Notes under the pieces: model-generated
Seen by the model: the letters and a program-made list of their open reading frames with translations, nothing else
Database searches by the model: none
Told to the model about the DNA's origin: nothing
Translations under genes and position numbers: made by a program
Assembly (NCBI RefSeq): GCF_016406085.1
Contig: NZ_JAEHFJ010000013.1
Location: forward strand, 1-64,000
Direction: 5' to 3'
From: Aureibaculum flavum
GTDB taxonomy: Bacteria; Bacteroidota; Bacteroidia; Flavobacteriales; Flavobacteriaceae
DNA: 64,000 bases
Part shown: positions 15,302-23,593 of the stretch, in pieces
How positions within the stretch are numbered: the first letter of the stretch is position 1
Layout: every line of letters starts with the position of its first letter

Positions 15302-16336
15302 ATGAAAAAAAAGAAAACCACGATAAAAGATATTGCTAACGTTTTAAATATATCTGCTGCTGCAGTTTCTAAAGCTTTACATGATGATACTCGTATTAGT
15401 GATAAAACAAAAAAAGCAGTTAAACAAGTTGCTGAAAATCTAAATTATCAACCCAATCATCTAGCAAGTGCATTAAGAAGTGGTAAAAGTAAATTGGTTG
15501 GCGTTATTGTTCCCAGAACAAACAGTAATTTCTTTTCATCAGTACTACAAAACATTGAGGAAGTATTAAATAAAAAAGGATATAATATTATTATAACACA
15601 ATCTAATGAATCTTACAAAAAAGAATGTGATAATATAGATACCTTACTTTTCACACAAGTTGATGGTATTATTGCATCTATGGCAAATGAAACTGTTGAT
15701 TTAAGTTATTACGAAAAGGTAAAATCAAAAGGAATTCCCTTAATATTATTTGATCGTGGTGAGAATGATTTAAATGTTGATTATATTGGTATTAATGATT
15801 ATGAAAGTAGCCATTCTATTGTTGAACATCTTGTAAATAATGGCTGTAAAAGAATTGCTCATATTGGTGGATATAAACGTACAAGAATCTTTAATAATAG
15901 AATTAGAGGTTATATTGATGCTCTTAAAAAATACAATTTACCTTTAGATACTGAATTACTTACCGAAAGTGGTTTAACCATTAAAGACGGTAGAGAAATG
16001 ATGCAGCAATTGCTGAATTTAAAAGAAAGGCCAGATGCCGTTTATGTTGCCGGAGACTATGCTGCTTTAGGTGCTTTACAAGTTTTAAATGAAAACAACA
16101 TAAAGATACCAGAAGAAATTGCTTTAGTGGGTTTTGGTAACGAACCCTTTACAGATATGGTTACTCCAAGAATAACAAGTGTAAAACAACATAGTGAAGA
16201 AATAGGAAAACAGGCTGCACTTGCATTTTTAAAATACAACAAAGACGAAGTTGTACACCAAACATTAAACAAAATTATTTTAAATGCAGAATTAATTGTT
16301 AGAGATTCTTCAAATAAAAAAGCCCTTCTTAACTAA
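15302..16336 (+). CDS. LacI-family transcriptional regulator of the KDG operon
   Basis: A 344-residue LacI/GalR regulator. The N-terminal helix-turn-helix and hinge are clear (TIKDIANVLNISAAAVSKALHDDTRISDKTKKAVKQVAENLNYQPNHLASALRSGKS), followed by a periplasmic-binding-protein-like effector domain (VGVIVPRTNSNFF ... DGIIASMANET ... FDRGENDLNVDYIGIND). It is divergent from kdgK, with two CG-centred palindromes in between, so it very likely controls itself and the kdgK operon. The inducer is presumably a KDG-pathway intermediate (inference). It ends just before a terminator shared with the convergent DEH reductase gene. Confidence 0.92.
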   Translation: MKKKKTTIKDIANVLNISAAAVSKALHDDTRISDKTKKAVKQVAENLNYQPNHLASALRSGKSKLVGVIVPRTNSNFFSSVLQNIEEVLNKKGYNIIITQSNESYKKECDNIDTLLFTQVDGIIASMANETVDLSYYEKVKSKGIPLILFDRGENDLNVDYIGINDYESSHSIVEHLVNNGCKRIAHIGGYKRTRIFNNRIRGYIDALKKYNLPLDTELLTESGLTIKDGREMMQQLLNLKERPDAVYVAGDYAALGALQVLNENNIKIPEEIALVGFGNEPFTDMVTPRITSVKQHSEEIGKQAALAFLKYNKDEVVHQTLNKIILNAELIVRDSSNKKALLN

Positions 16337-16350
16337 AAGAAAGGCTTTTT
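16316..16350. terminator. Bidirectional terminator between lacI and the DEH reductase
   Basis: AAAAAGCC.TTCTT pairs with AAGAA.GGCTTTTT around an AACTAA loop, with A and T runs on the two sides. The hairpin begins within the last codons of the LacI gene and lies between convergent genes. Confidence 0.8.
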
Positions 16351-16375
16351 AAAATTCTAATTTAACAATGTTACG

Positions 16376-17140
16376 TTATATTCCTAAAGCTTGACCTCCA
16401 CCAATTTGGATAGTTTCTGCTGTTAAAAAAGAGGCATCATCACTCGCTAAGAACGAAACAACTGATGCTACTTCTTCTGGCTGACCTAATCTTCCTAATA
16501 AAATACTATTTTTCCATGTTGCAAAAACTTCTGGCTTAGTAGATTTTATTTGAGCATGGAAAGGCGTATCAATTGTACCTGGAGATACTGCATTTACTCT
16601 AATTCCATATTCTGCCAAATCTTTAGCTAATGCTCTAGTTATTGCATGTACGCCTGCTTTTGAAGTACCATAAATACCTGCACCTGGTCCACCAGCATTC
16701 CAACCCGCATTAGATGTATAGTTAATTATTGAAGCATTCTCTCCTTTTTTAAGGAAAGGAATAGCTGCTCTTGAAGCAAAAAATACTGAATCAAGGTTTA
16801 AAGCCATAACAAATCTATAAAACTCAGTTGTCATTTCTTCAAATCTAGATCTTCCACCTAAACCACCTGCATTATTAACAAGTACATCAATTCTACCGTA
16901 CTTTTCTCCAATTTTGTTGATGTTTGAAGTTACTTCATCTTCATTAGTAACGTCAAAGCCATAATATTCTGCCGTAATTCCTGCAGAAGTCAACTCTTCA
17001 ACACATTTAGCTCCTGCCTCATCTTCAATACCGTTTAAAATTACGATATAGCCATCTTTTCCTAATCTTTTTGCTACTTGAAAACCAATTCCACCTGTCG
17101 CTCCTGTTATTACAGCAACTTTTTTGTTTAAATTACTCAT
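16376..17140 (-). CDS. SDR-family 4-deoxy-L-erythro-5-hexoseulose uronate (DEH) reductase
   Basis: A 254-residue classical short-chain dehydrogenase. It has the cofactor motif TGATGGIG near the N-terminus, NNAGG, a catalytic Ser in YTSNAG, YGTSKAG (Tyr and Lys of the active site) and the C-terminal IQIGGGQ. Such enzymes reduce DEH, the monomer released from alginate, to KDG with NADH or NADPH. Substrate assignment rests on context: it follows the hexuronate-type MFS importer by 28 bases and shares a GntR-led operon inside an alginate locus. Residue NGIEDE after the second beta strand does not settle NADH versus NADPH. SDR fold certain; DEH as substrate is likely. Confidence 0.83.
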   Translation of the reverse strand: MSNLNKKVAVITGATGGIGFQVAKRLGKDGYIVILNGIEDEAGAKCVEELTSAGITAEYYGFDVTNEDEVTSNINKIGEKYGRIDVLVNNAGGLGGRSRFEEMTTEFYRFVMALNLDSVFFASRAAIPFLKKGENASIINYTSNAGWNAGGPGAGIYGTSKAGVHAITRALAKDLAEYGIRVNAVSPGTIDTPFHAQIKSTKPEVFATWKNSILLGRLGQPEEVASVVSFLASDDASFLTAETIQIGGGQALGI

Positions 17141-17168
17141 TTTATAAAATTTTAAATTTTTAATATTT

Positions 17169-18755
17169 TTATTTTTCTACTGATTCAATATTTCTTGCGA
17201 AATAATAAATTGCTCCAACTCCAAGTGGTACAAATACTGCAATTGCAACAAACACTGGTGTATAAGAAAATTTTTCTACTACTATAGGAACTAAAAAGTT
17301 CATTATAATAACCGAAGATACCCCAATCATTCCTCCCAATCCCGCTAATGACCCTACAGATTTACCGCTAAAAAAATCACTTGGTAGAGTTTGTACGTTA
17401 CTAATTGCAAATTGAAATCCGAATAAAACAAAGAATACTATTGCAACAAATTTTTCAGCAGTATCACCAATAAGCACAGTTGCAATTAAACCTAATAACA
17501 TAATAATACCACCAATAAATATTGTTGTTTTTCTACCTTTATCTATTGAATTTGTTTTCGCAATAATTTTTCCAGAAACAAATCCTCCTGCAATACTGCC
17601 AATAGCAGCACCAACATAAGGTACCCATAAGAACATACCTACTTCTTTAACATTAAAACCATATACGTCAAAAAGATAAATAGGCATCCAACCTACGAAC
17701 AACCACCAGATTGGTTCTAAAAAGAAACGACCAACAACTACTGACCAAGACTCTTTAAAAGAAAGAATTTCCTTTAAACTTTTACCTTTGGTCTCTTCTG
17801 TTGCATTTTGATCTGCTAAACTTTGTCCTTCAGTAATATATTTTTGTTCTTCTTTAGTAATCCAAGGATGTTTTTTCGGGCCTGCTTTATTAATTAACAA
17901 CCATGGAATAATCCATAATAAACCAAATGAACCTACAACAATAAATGTAGTTCTCCATCCATAAGCAACAAACAACGTAGCAATCAGGAGTGGAGCAATT
18001 ACAGATCCTATAGAAGCACCTGCATTAAACAAACCTTGTGCAATTGCACGCTCTTTAATAGGAAACCATTCCGCATTACTCTTGACAGCTCCTGGCCAGT
18101 TACCTGCCTCAGAAATTCCTAAAGTACTACGAAAGAATAATAAACCACCTAAACCCCGTACTGTAGAATGCAGTAATGATGATAAGCCCCAAATACCAAT
18201 GGAAAGTACATAACCTATTCTCGTTCCTACTTTGTCAAATAATTTTCCTGAGAAAAGTTGCCCTAAAGCATAGAATACCATAAAGATATTTAAGATAAAA
18301 GCATAATCTTTTTTGGTCAAACCTAAATCTCTTGAAATAGAGTGTTCTTCAACTCTCAAAACTTCAAATACATTTATTTTCTGAGTAATGACACTATTTT
18401 TTATTGCAGCAACTAGCTGCTTGGCCGCATCATCCTGATCTATCTTTCCTCCACCTTTAATTGCCAAGAGGTTTTGCTCAATAGTATTATTTTCAATCTT
18501 TGTAAGTGCACTTAAATGTTTTACGATACTATCTTGATCAAAAGATTCTTTTTTAAGTTGATTACTCAAATAACTAACAATACTATCCTGATCTACAGTA
18601 GAATCTTCAACTGCTTTAACTAGGTTAATAACTGTTTCTTTCTCTTCTGTACCCCCTCCCCACATAATTGCGAGTGCACTTCTATCAATATAGTTTACTA
18701 CTGTAGCCAAAAATATTAGCCCAATAATTACCCATCTTAAACCTTTTACTTTCAT
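17169..18755 (-). CDS. MFS hexuronate/DEH transporter with a large TM1-TM2 insertion
   Basis: A 528-residue major facilitator of the anion:cation symporter (hexuronate ExuT-like) type, expected to import DEH or a related uronate across the inner membrane. Typical motifs are VNYIDRSALAI at TM1, YALGQLFSGKLFDKVGTR at TM2-TM3 and LGISEAGNWPGAVK. Family members are about 420-430 residues; the excess is a hydrophilic insert of roughly 105 residues (about 32-138) in the TM1-TM2 loop, predicted periplasmic. The insert contains DQDSIV twice 18 residues apart and further related segments (IEQNLLA, IDQDDAAKQLV), suggesting helical repeats. The reading frame is continuous, so this is not a frameshift artefact. 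It lies between the GntR and DEH reductase genes. Confidence 0.87.
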   Translation of the reverse strand: MKVKGLRWVIIGLIFLATVVNYIDRSALAIMWGGGTEEKETVINLVKAVEDSTVDQDSIVSYLSNQLKKESFDQDSIVKHLSALTKIENNTIEQNLLAIKGGGKIDQDDAAKQLVAAIKNSVITQKINVFEVLRVEEHSISRDLGLTKKDYAFILNIFMVFYALGQLFSGKLFDKVGTRIGYVLSIGIWGLSSLLHSTVRGLGGLLFFRSTLGISEAGNWPGAVKSNAEWFPIKERAIAQGLFNAGASIGSVIAPLLIATLFVAYGWRTTFIVVGSFGLLWIIPWLLINKAGPKKHPWITKEEQKYITEGQSLADQNATEETKGKSLKEILSFKESWSVVVGRFFLEPIWWLFVGWMPIYLFDVYGFNVKEVGMFLWVPYVGAAIGSIAGGFVSGKIIAKTNSIDKGRKTTIFIGGIIMLLGLIATVLIGDTAEKFVAIVFFVLFGFQFAISNVQTLPSDFFSGKSVGSLAGLGGMIGVSSVIIMNFLVPIVVEKFSYTPVFVAIAVFVPLGVGAIYYFARNIESVEK

Positions 18756-18820
18756 GTGTGTACTTTTTAGTTTGAATTCCGTAAATCTATATTAAAATCA
18801 GGCCAATATGTGCCTCACTT

Positions 18821-19531
18821 TTATTCCTCTTTACCATTGTAACAATACTGATACAATGCCTTAAAATGATCTTTCATTTTTTGTTTTGCAAATTTCGGGT
18901 TTTGACTTTCAATAGCCTTATAAACATCAAGATGTTCTTGAATTGCTAAATGAGCTTGATTTTCATCACAAACATGATATTTTGCAAAGTTTGTAATAAT
19001 CTCTGGTGTTATAATTAACATTAATGTATTTAAAGTGCTATTACCACTCGCTTTAGCAATTGATAAATGAAATAACAAATCTTCTTGAACAGCATTTTTA
19101 CCTTCTAAAACTTTCTTACTGTATGCATCCAGTGCCTCTTTTATTTGCTCTAAATCCTTCTTTGATCTTCTAGTTGCCGCTAATCCTGCCGTTTTCAATT
19201 CTAACAAAATTCTCGTTTCCACTAACGATTTGAAATCTGGTTTTTCTAAGCTCACAATATCATCGATCATTCCATTCATAGCAGTTACACCAATGTTTGC
19301 CACGAATGTTCCACTTTGCGGAATTGATTTTAACAAACCATAAAACTCTAATTTCTGTATGGCTTCGCGAACATTACTTCTTGTAACTTCAAATTTTTCA
19401 GACAACATACGCTCAGAAGGCAATTTTTCCCCTGGCTCTAGGTTCTTTAAATTTATAAAATCTCTTATTTTAGAAATAATAGAATTCTGTATCTCTTTAT
19501 TTTCAATTTGTGTAATAACTTCTAACTTCAT
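18821..19531 (-). CDS. GntR/FadR-family regulator of the alginate regulon
   Basis: A 236-residue FadR-subfamily regulator. The winged helix lies at about 15-80 (LEPGEKLPSERMLSEKFEVTRSNVREAIQKLEFYGLL...GTFV). It is followed by an all-helical FCD effector domain with metal-binding residues typical of the family (ETRILLE, LLFHLSIAKASGN, IQEHLDVYKAI). FCD regulators often sense sugar acids; UxuR and ExuR of enterobacteria recognise TTGG-type palindromes. An array of such palindromes lies upstream of this gene and of SusC1, SusC2 and PL6. Autoregulation and control of those units are inferred. The gene leads the operon gntR - MFS - DEH reductase. Confidence 0.9.
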   Translation of the reverse strand: MKLEVITQIENKEIQNSIISKIRDFINLKNLEPGEKLPSERMLSEKFEVTRSNVREAIQKLEFYGLLKSIPQSGTFVANIGVTAMNGMIDDIVSLEKPDFKSLVETRILLELKTAGLAATRRSKKDLEQIKEALDAYSKKVLEGKNAVQEDLLFHLSIAKASGNSTLNTLMLIITPEIITNFAKYHVCDENQAHLAIQEHLDVYKAIESQNPKFAKQKMKDHFKALYQYCYNGKEE

Positions 19532-19544
19532 TTTAAACTTTTAA

Positions 19545-19556
19545 TTGGTTAACCTC
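19545..19556. promoter_or_regulatory. Possible extra GntR half-operator next to the GntR start
   Basis: TTGGTTAACCTC matches ten of twelve positions of the operator unit and lies 14 bases before the GntR start codon. As a single degenerate copy it could be chance. Confidence 0.3.
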
Positions 19557-19808
19557 ATTCAATCATTAAATATAAAAAAAACGTTGTAATAGGTTAAATT
19601 TAATTTTCTATTTAATGTTTTGACTATGCTAAGAACATTTCTTGACTGAATCTAAACACTGTTAACTCAAATAAATACTCTAATAATTTTTATTCATCCG
19701 AAGAAAAATAGAGCGAAAGATATTTTTGCACTCTTTTTTCTTTTACTATTAGTCACTTTCTTTTTTAATTGACTTCCTTTTTTAAGTACCTAATATTAAT
19801 TGGTTATT

Positions 19809-19846
19809 TTGGTTTTCCAAACTGGTTAACCAGTTTGGAAAACCAA
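19809..19846. promoter_or_regulatory. Phased operator array B: three units forming a 40-bp palindrome, upstream of GntR
   Basis: Units TTGGTTTTCCAA, CTGGTTAACCAG and TTGGAAAACCAA start at 19809, 19822 and 19835 (13-bp period). Together with one flanking base each side they form a perfect 40-bp palindrome (19808-19847). The right-hand CCAA is part of CAAATATA (19844-19851), which on the minus strand reads TATATTTG, the -7 box for the GntR operon. Confidence 0.8.
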
Positions 19847-19851
19847 ATATA
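19844..19851 (-). promoter_or_regulatory. -7 box of the GntR-MFS-SDR operon
   Basis: On the minus strand the bases read TATATTTG, overlapping operator array B. No good -33 TTTG is found at 19-21 bases; the matching positions are A/T-only. The predicted leader is about 300 bases. Confidence 0.6.
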
Positions 19852-20023
19852 TGCTATTTTATGGTCTTAAAAAAGAAAAATATAAATTTTACTCTCTTAT
19901 ACAATCAAATCTTCTATAATAAGAGGGACTACAACCTTTAAAACATCTATTCATCAATTATAGCAGGATGAAAAGCATAAGGTGGAATATTTAACGAATC
20001 TTCACAAATTAATTACTTCCACT

Positions 20024-20114
20024 ACATGACTAATTGAAAATTCAACTACTCCGAGTTCTGCATAGCTTACGATTTCGGGTGTTGTATATAATTATATATA
20101 ACAATTAGTCATGT
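20024..20114. repeat. Inverted-repeat element, 91 bp
   Basis: ACATGACTAATTG at 20024-20036 is exactly repeated in inverse at 20102-20114. Between them is a GC-richer segment (CTCCGAGTTCTGCATAGC) and an inner A/T palindrome (TATATAATTATATA). The whole can fold as one long structure. It could be a small mobile or palindromic repeat unit; no open frame is present. Confidence 0.5.
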
Positions 20115-20141
20115 TACTTTCCACTTATCAAATTTTGTCCA

Positions 20142-20161
20142 AATAAGACCTTCGTCTTATT
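20142..20161 (-). terminator. Possible terminator of the SusC2-PL7 operon
   Basis: A perfect 8-bp stem AATAAGAC/GTCTTATT with a 4-base loop (GAAG on the minus strand), 38 bases past the PL7 stop codon. The T-run after it is short, so termination strength is uncertain. Confidence 0.4.
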
Positions 20162-20198
20162 CTATGACCTATTACTTTTATTTATAAATTTTTGAGTA

Positions 20199-21119
20199 CT
20201 AATGACTCACGGTTAAATCGTAATAATTGACTTTAGAAAAAGAACCTGCATCTTTTGTCACCAAATAATTACCTGCTTTAAAGTAATTTTCAAAAACACT
20301 CCATTTCTGAATGTGAATATCATCATAAACAACTGATTCAGTAGCATTCAATATTACTTCCATTTTGCCTTCAGTAACTTTTATTTCTAAGGTAAACTTT
20401 TTGAACCCCACATTCTCCTCAAATGTATAACCGTCATCATCTCCCCAAGCGTCTGTTTCTAATAACTCAGTATCAGAAGCATTTAAATCTTTCAATATTT
20501 TCGTTTTCACCCTAACTTTACCATCTGTCCAATAAATTTTTAGCATTGGCGGTGCATTATTATCTTTTTGGCCAATCAAATCGCGTTGTGTATTTGTTAG
20601 TCTACCATGAATTTGCATGATTATAACCCTATGATAATCTCCATCAGCGTCTTTTGATATTTCAGCTATAGACAAAGTTCCCTTCATACTACCACCTTGT
20701 TTGAAGGTCCAATTTGTATTATTACTACCTGGTACCATTTGTTCTCTTAACTCCGTTCTAGAATAAGATGAATTGGCTGTAGATGCTCCAGGGTATGTAT
20801 AAAATACCAAAGCTCCATTTACCGAATCATTATAGAAAAACGGTTTTAAAACTTCATTAGTAGCATAATTCAAAATTTCAGGTGGTTTAACCTCCGTCGG
20901 GTTGCCAATGGGCAACGTTACTTTCCAATTATTTAAATCTATTCCTGGTAATACATAGGTGTCATCTACTGGTTCTTCAACTACAACTATAACCTCGTCT
21001 TCAACTATCTCTTCTATTGGATCGTCGTTTTGCTGACAACCAACTGCAATTACAAAAAGCAATACAATCACAGTTACTACTTTAAGATATTCTATTTTAA
21101 ATTGTTTTGACATGAACAT
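20199..21119 (-). CDS. PL7 alginate lyase, lipoprotein (copy a, acidic linker)
   Basis: A 306-residue polysaccharide lyase family 7 enzyme cutting alginate by beta-elimination. It has a lipoprotein signal with Cys at 28 (VIAVGCQQ). A highly acidic linker (about 33-53, with EEIVEDE and EEPVDD) precedes a beta-jelly-roll catalytic domain with the three PL7 motifs: RTELRE at 121-126, QIH at 169-171 and YFKAGNY at 279-285. QIH rather than QVH is associated in the family with G or MG preference. The usual Gln after YFKAG.Y is absent here (LVT). It starts 2 bases after its paralogue ends. It is the last gene of the SusC2 operon and probably a surface endolyase. Confidence 0.9.
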   Translation of the reverse strand: MFMSKQFKIEYLKVVTVIVLLFVIAVGCQQNDDPIEEIVEDEVIVVVEEPVDDTYVLPGIDLNNWKVTLPIGNPTEVKPPEILNYATNEVLKPFFYNDSVNGALVFYTYPGASTANSSYSRTELREQMVPGSNNTNWTFKQGGSMKGTLSIAEISKDADGDYHRVIIMQIHGRLTNTQRDLIGQKDNNAPPMLKIYWTDGKVRVKTKILKDLNASDTELLETDAWGDDDGYTFEENVGFKKFTLEIKVTEGKMEVILNATESVVYDDIHIQKWSVFENYFKAGNYLVTKDAGSFSKVNYYDLTVSH

Positions 21120-21121
21120 AT

Positions 21122-22033
21122 TTAATGACTTACCTCAAGTTCGTAATACCTAACTTTAGAAAACGACCCTTCATCTCTAGATTGAAAGTAGTTACCTGCT
21201 TTAAAATAGTTTTCAAAAATACCCCAGCGTTTCATATGAATACTTTCGTAAACCTTATATTCATTACCATTTAAAATGATTACCATTTTACCATCTGACA
21301 CTTGAACCTCCAATGTAAACTTTTTAAAATCTACTTTTTGATCAAAATTGAAACCTTCATCATCACCCCATGCATCTTCATGCAAAATCTCTTCGTCAGT
21401 TGCGTTTAAATTTTTAAGCACTTTAGTTTTAACTCTAACTTTTCCTTTATCCCAATATATTTTTAACATAGGGGGAGCGTTATTATCATCTTCACCTATT
21501 AAATCACGCTGTTCATTGGTTAAACGCCCATGTATTTGCATAATAATGGTTCTATGATACTTACCGTCAGAATCCTTTGTGGTCTGCTCCATAGAAAGCT
21601 TACCTTTCATATTAGCACCTTGCTTAAATGTCCAATTGGTATTATTATCACCAGGCACCATTTGCTCTCGAAGCTCAGACCTAGTGTATTTAGTATTTGC
21701 CGTTTTTGATGCTGTAGGCATAGCATGAAATACAATTGCCCCTCTAGTAGAATCTATATACATAAAAGGCTTTGCAATCTCATTTGATGCAAAATCAATG
21801 ATTTCTGGTGGCTCTATTTCATAAGGCTTTCCTTTTTCATTAGTTACTGGCAAAGTTACCTTCCAGTGACTTAAATCAATGTCTGGTAACCTGACTTTCT
21901 TTTTCTTCTTCTTTTTCTTTTCAACTTTTACATCCGAATCTGAAACATTGTTTTTCTGTGCTTGACAAGCTACGTTTACAGACAATAATGCTATTAGAAT
22001 CATGCTTACTATACCTATTCGGAGGTTTTTCAT
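21122..22033 (-). CDS. PL7 alginate lyase, lipoprotein (copy b, poly-lysine linker)
   Basis: A 303-residue PL7 enzyme closely similar to the neighbouring copy throughout the catalytic domain. It has a lipobox with Cys at 23 (NVACQAQ) and a linker with eight consecutive lysines (39-46). PL7 motifs are RSELRE at 118-123, QIH at 166-168 and YFKAGNYFQ at 276-284, the last being fully canonical. QIH suggests activity on G-containing blocks. The two copies form a tandem duplication within the SusC2-SusD2-PKD operon. Their linkers carry opposite charge, which may place them differently at the cell surface or on the polymer. Confidence 0.9.
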   Translation of the reverse strand: MKNLRIGIVSMILIALLSVNVACQAQKNNVSDSDVKVEKKKKKKKKVRLPDIDLSHWKVTLPVTNEKGKPYEIEPPEIIDFASNEIAKPFMYIDSTRGAIVFHAMPTASKTANTKYTRSELREQMVPGDNNTNWTFKQGANMKGKLSMEQTTKDSDGKYHRTIIMQIHGRLTNEQRDLIGEDDNNAPPMLKIYWDKGKVRVKTKVLKNLNATDEEILHEDAWGDDEGFNFDQKVDFKKFTLEVQVSDGKMVIILNGNEYKVYESIHMKRWGIFENYFKAGNYFQSRDEGSFSKVRYYELEVSH

Positions 22034-22078
22034 ATTATTATTAATTTATTCTACTGGATCTATTTTAATAATTTTTTA

Positions 22079-23572
22079 TTAAAATCCCGGAGTAATAATA
22101 TCTATATTATCAAAGAACACTTCATTGCTACCATCAACAGCATTTAACGCTCTAACATAAATTACAACTTTATTTGATGTTGCCTCAAATGTAAACGTAC
22201 TCGTTGTAAATGTATCCTTCGTACTTGAAGCTTTAGAACTATTAAAGTCATTATCAATTACAAAATAAGCATCTGCATTGGCATTTCGACCAGCTTCTGT
22301 ATTAATAACATCTTCACCTGCAATTTCATTATTTAAAATAAATACTTCAGAATTAATACCTACTGCTTCAGAGCGAGAATCAATTGTAAAAGTATATTCT
22401 ACGCCTGCCTCAACTGCTACAACTTGATAGAGACGACGACATTTTTCATTTAACTTTACGCCTCGATCTCCTAAACCTGCAAATTTATTACCATCACCTG
22501 AAGAGCCCGGTTGCTCACTATCATCACCACAATTATCTTTAAGCCAACCATCTAAATCTGAATTAGACCAAATTGCTTTATAAGGACTATCTACAGTTTC
22601 ACCAGCATTATTTTTTACAGTACTATTCGGCGTCATATCCCAAGCATCAGCATTATCATTTGTTTCGACCGTAAAATCATCGGCAGTACCATTTTGAACT
22701 ATAGCCTTAAATGTAGCCTCTACACCACCAACTGGAACCTGTATTGTAATACTTTTAGATACACCTGCATCATTTGTAGTTGTTAAGGTAACATCATAAG
22801 TACCATTAGTTGCAAACGTATGTGAAGGATTAACCTCTGTAGAAGTATTTCCATCTCCAAAAGCCCAACTATGTGAAACTGCCAAAATTGAAGCATCCGT
22901 AAAATCTACAGTTAAATCAGTAGTAGAAAATGTAAAATCAGGAACTGTCGACAATACCAAACCTTCTATATTTTTAATTACAGAAACTTTAACACCCAAA
23001 TAATTTGTTGCAGTTAGTGTTGCTTGATATGTATCAGCTGTAGCGTATATATGAACGGGATTAAAATCAGGATCATCTTCTGTATCCTCAGCGTCCCAGC
23101 CAATAGTATCTCCATCGCCAAAAGCCCATTCTAATGCACTAGCACCAGAGGTTAAATTTTCAAAAGTCACTTCAGAATCTATCATGGTAAAATTAAAGTC
23201 AACAAAAATTGGAGCTACCGAAGATGAGTCTACAGCTACCAAACCATCAGAACTTGTTGTGGTCAATTTAACATTATATAAACCCCCTTTTGCATAGGTA
23301 TAATCTGGATTTGCATCAGTTGAAGTATTACCATCTCCAAAATCCCATAGGTACGAAGCTGCATCTGTCGAATAACTTCTGAATACTATGGACAAATTAT
23401 CACTAGCTTTTGTACTTGTTGTAAAGAGTGTATTTGGCTGTATATTATTTACATTTCCTGTTGGAGGTACAAACTCTTCATAGCCACTATCGTAACATGA
23501 CACAAGACCTAAAAACATAACAAAGAGTACAAAAACACTTGTATTGAATTTTTTAAATATTTTATAATTCAT
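22079..23572 (-). CDS. PKD-repeat surface lipoprotein, probable glycan-binding protein
   Basis: A 497-residue lipoprotein (Cys at 26 in GLVSCYDS). Three PKD domains can be recognised by WDFGDGNTST, WAFGDGDTIG and WAFGDGNTST, ending near residue 290. The remaining 200 residues form a beta-rich domain (AWDMTPNSTV ... GVKLNEKCRRLYQVVAVEAGVEYTFTIDSRS ... NEVFFDNIDIITPGF) that resembles a carbohydrate-binding module. No catalytic motif is seen. It lies between SusD2 and the PL7 enzymes, the place where alginate loci of flavobacteria carry PKD proteins, so binding of alginate outside the cell is the likely role. The ligand is inferred from context. Confidence 0.8.
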   Translation of the reverse strand: MNYKIFKKFNTSVFVLFVMFLGLVSCYDSGYEEFVPPTGNVNNIQPNTLFTTSTKASDNLSIVFRSYSTDAASYLWDFGDGNTSTDANPDYTYAKGGLYNVKLTTTSSDGLVAVDSSSVAPIFVDFNFTMIDSEVTFENLTSGASALEWAFGDGDTIGWDAEDTEDDPDFNPVHIYATADTYQATLTATNYLGVKVSVIKNIEGLVLSTVPDFTFSTTDLTVDFTDASILAVSHSWAFGDGNTSTEVNPSHTFATNGTYDVTLTTTNDAGVSKSITIQVPVGGVEATFKAIVQNGTADDFTVETNDNADAWDMTPNSTVKNNAGETVDSPYKAIWSNSDLDGWLKDNCGDDSEQPGSSGDGNKFAGLGDRGVKLNEKCRRLYQVVAVEAGVEYTFTIDSRSEAVGINSEVFILNNEIAGEDVINTEAGRNANADAYFVIDNDFNSSKASSTKDTFTTSTFTFEATSNKVVIYVRALNAVDGSNEVFFDNIDIITPGF

Positions 23573-23593
23573 AATTCTAAATTTTAAACTTTA

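Larger units (their letters stand above)
19852..20198. other. Non-coding stretch between the GntR promoter and PL7
   Basis: No gene seen. It holds a 13-bp inverted repeat (20024-20036 and 20102-20114) and a small hairpin (20142-20161), both listed separately. The rest is featureless A+T-rich sequence. Confidence 0.5.

Noticed and set aside
18350-18700. Frameshift or assembly error in the MFS gene
   Set aside because: The extra 105 residues are in one continuous frame, hydrophilic, and internally repetitive, with normal MFS sequence on both sides.
20024-20114. Insertion sequence
   Set aside because: The inverted ends enclose only 65 bases with no transposase frame and no visible target duplication.
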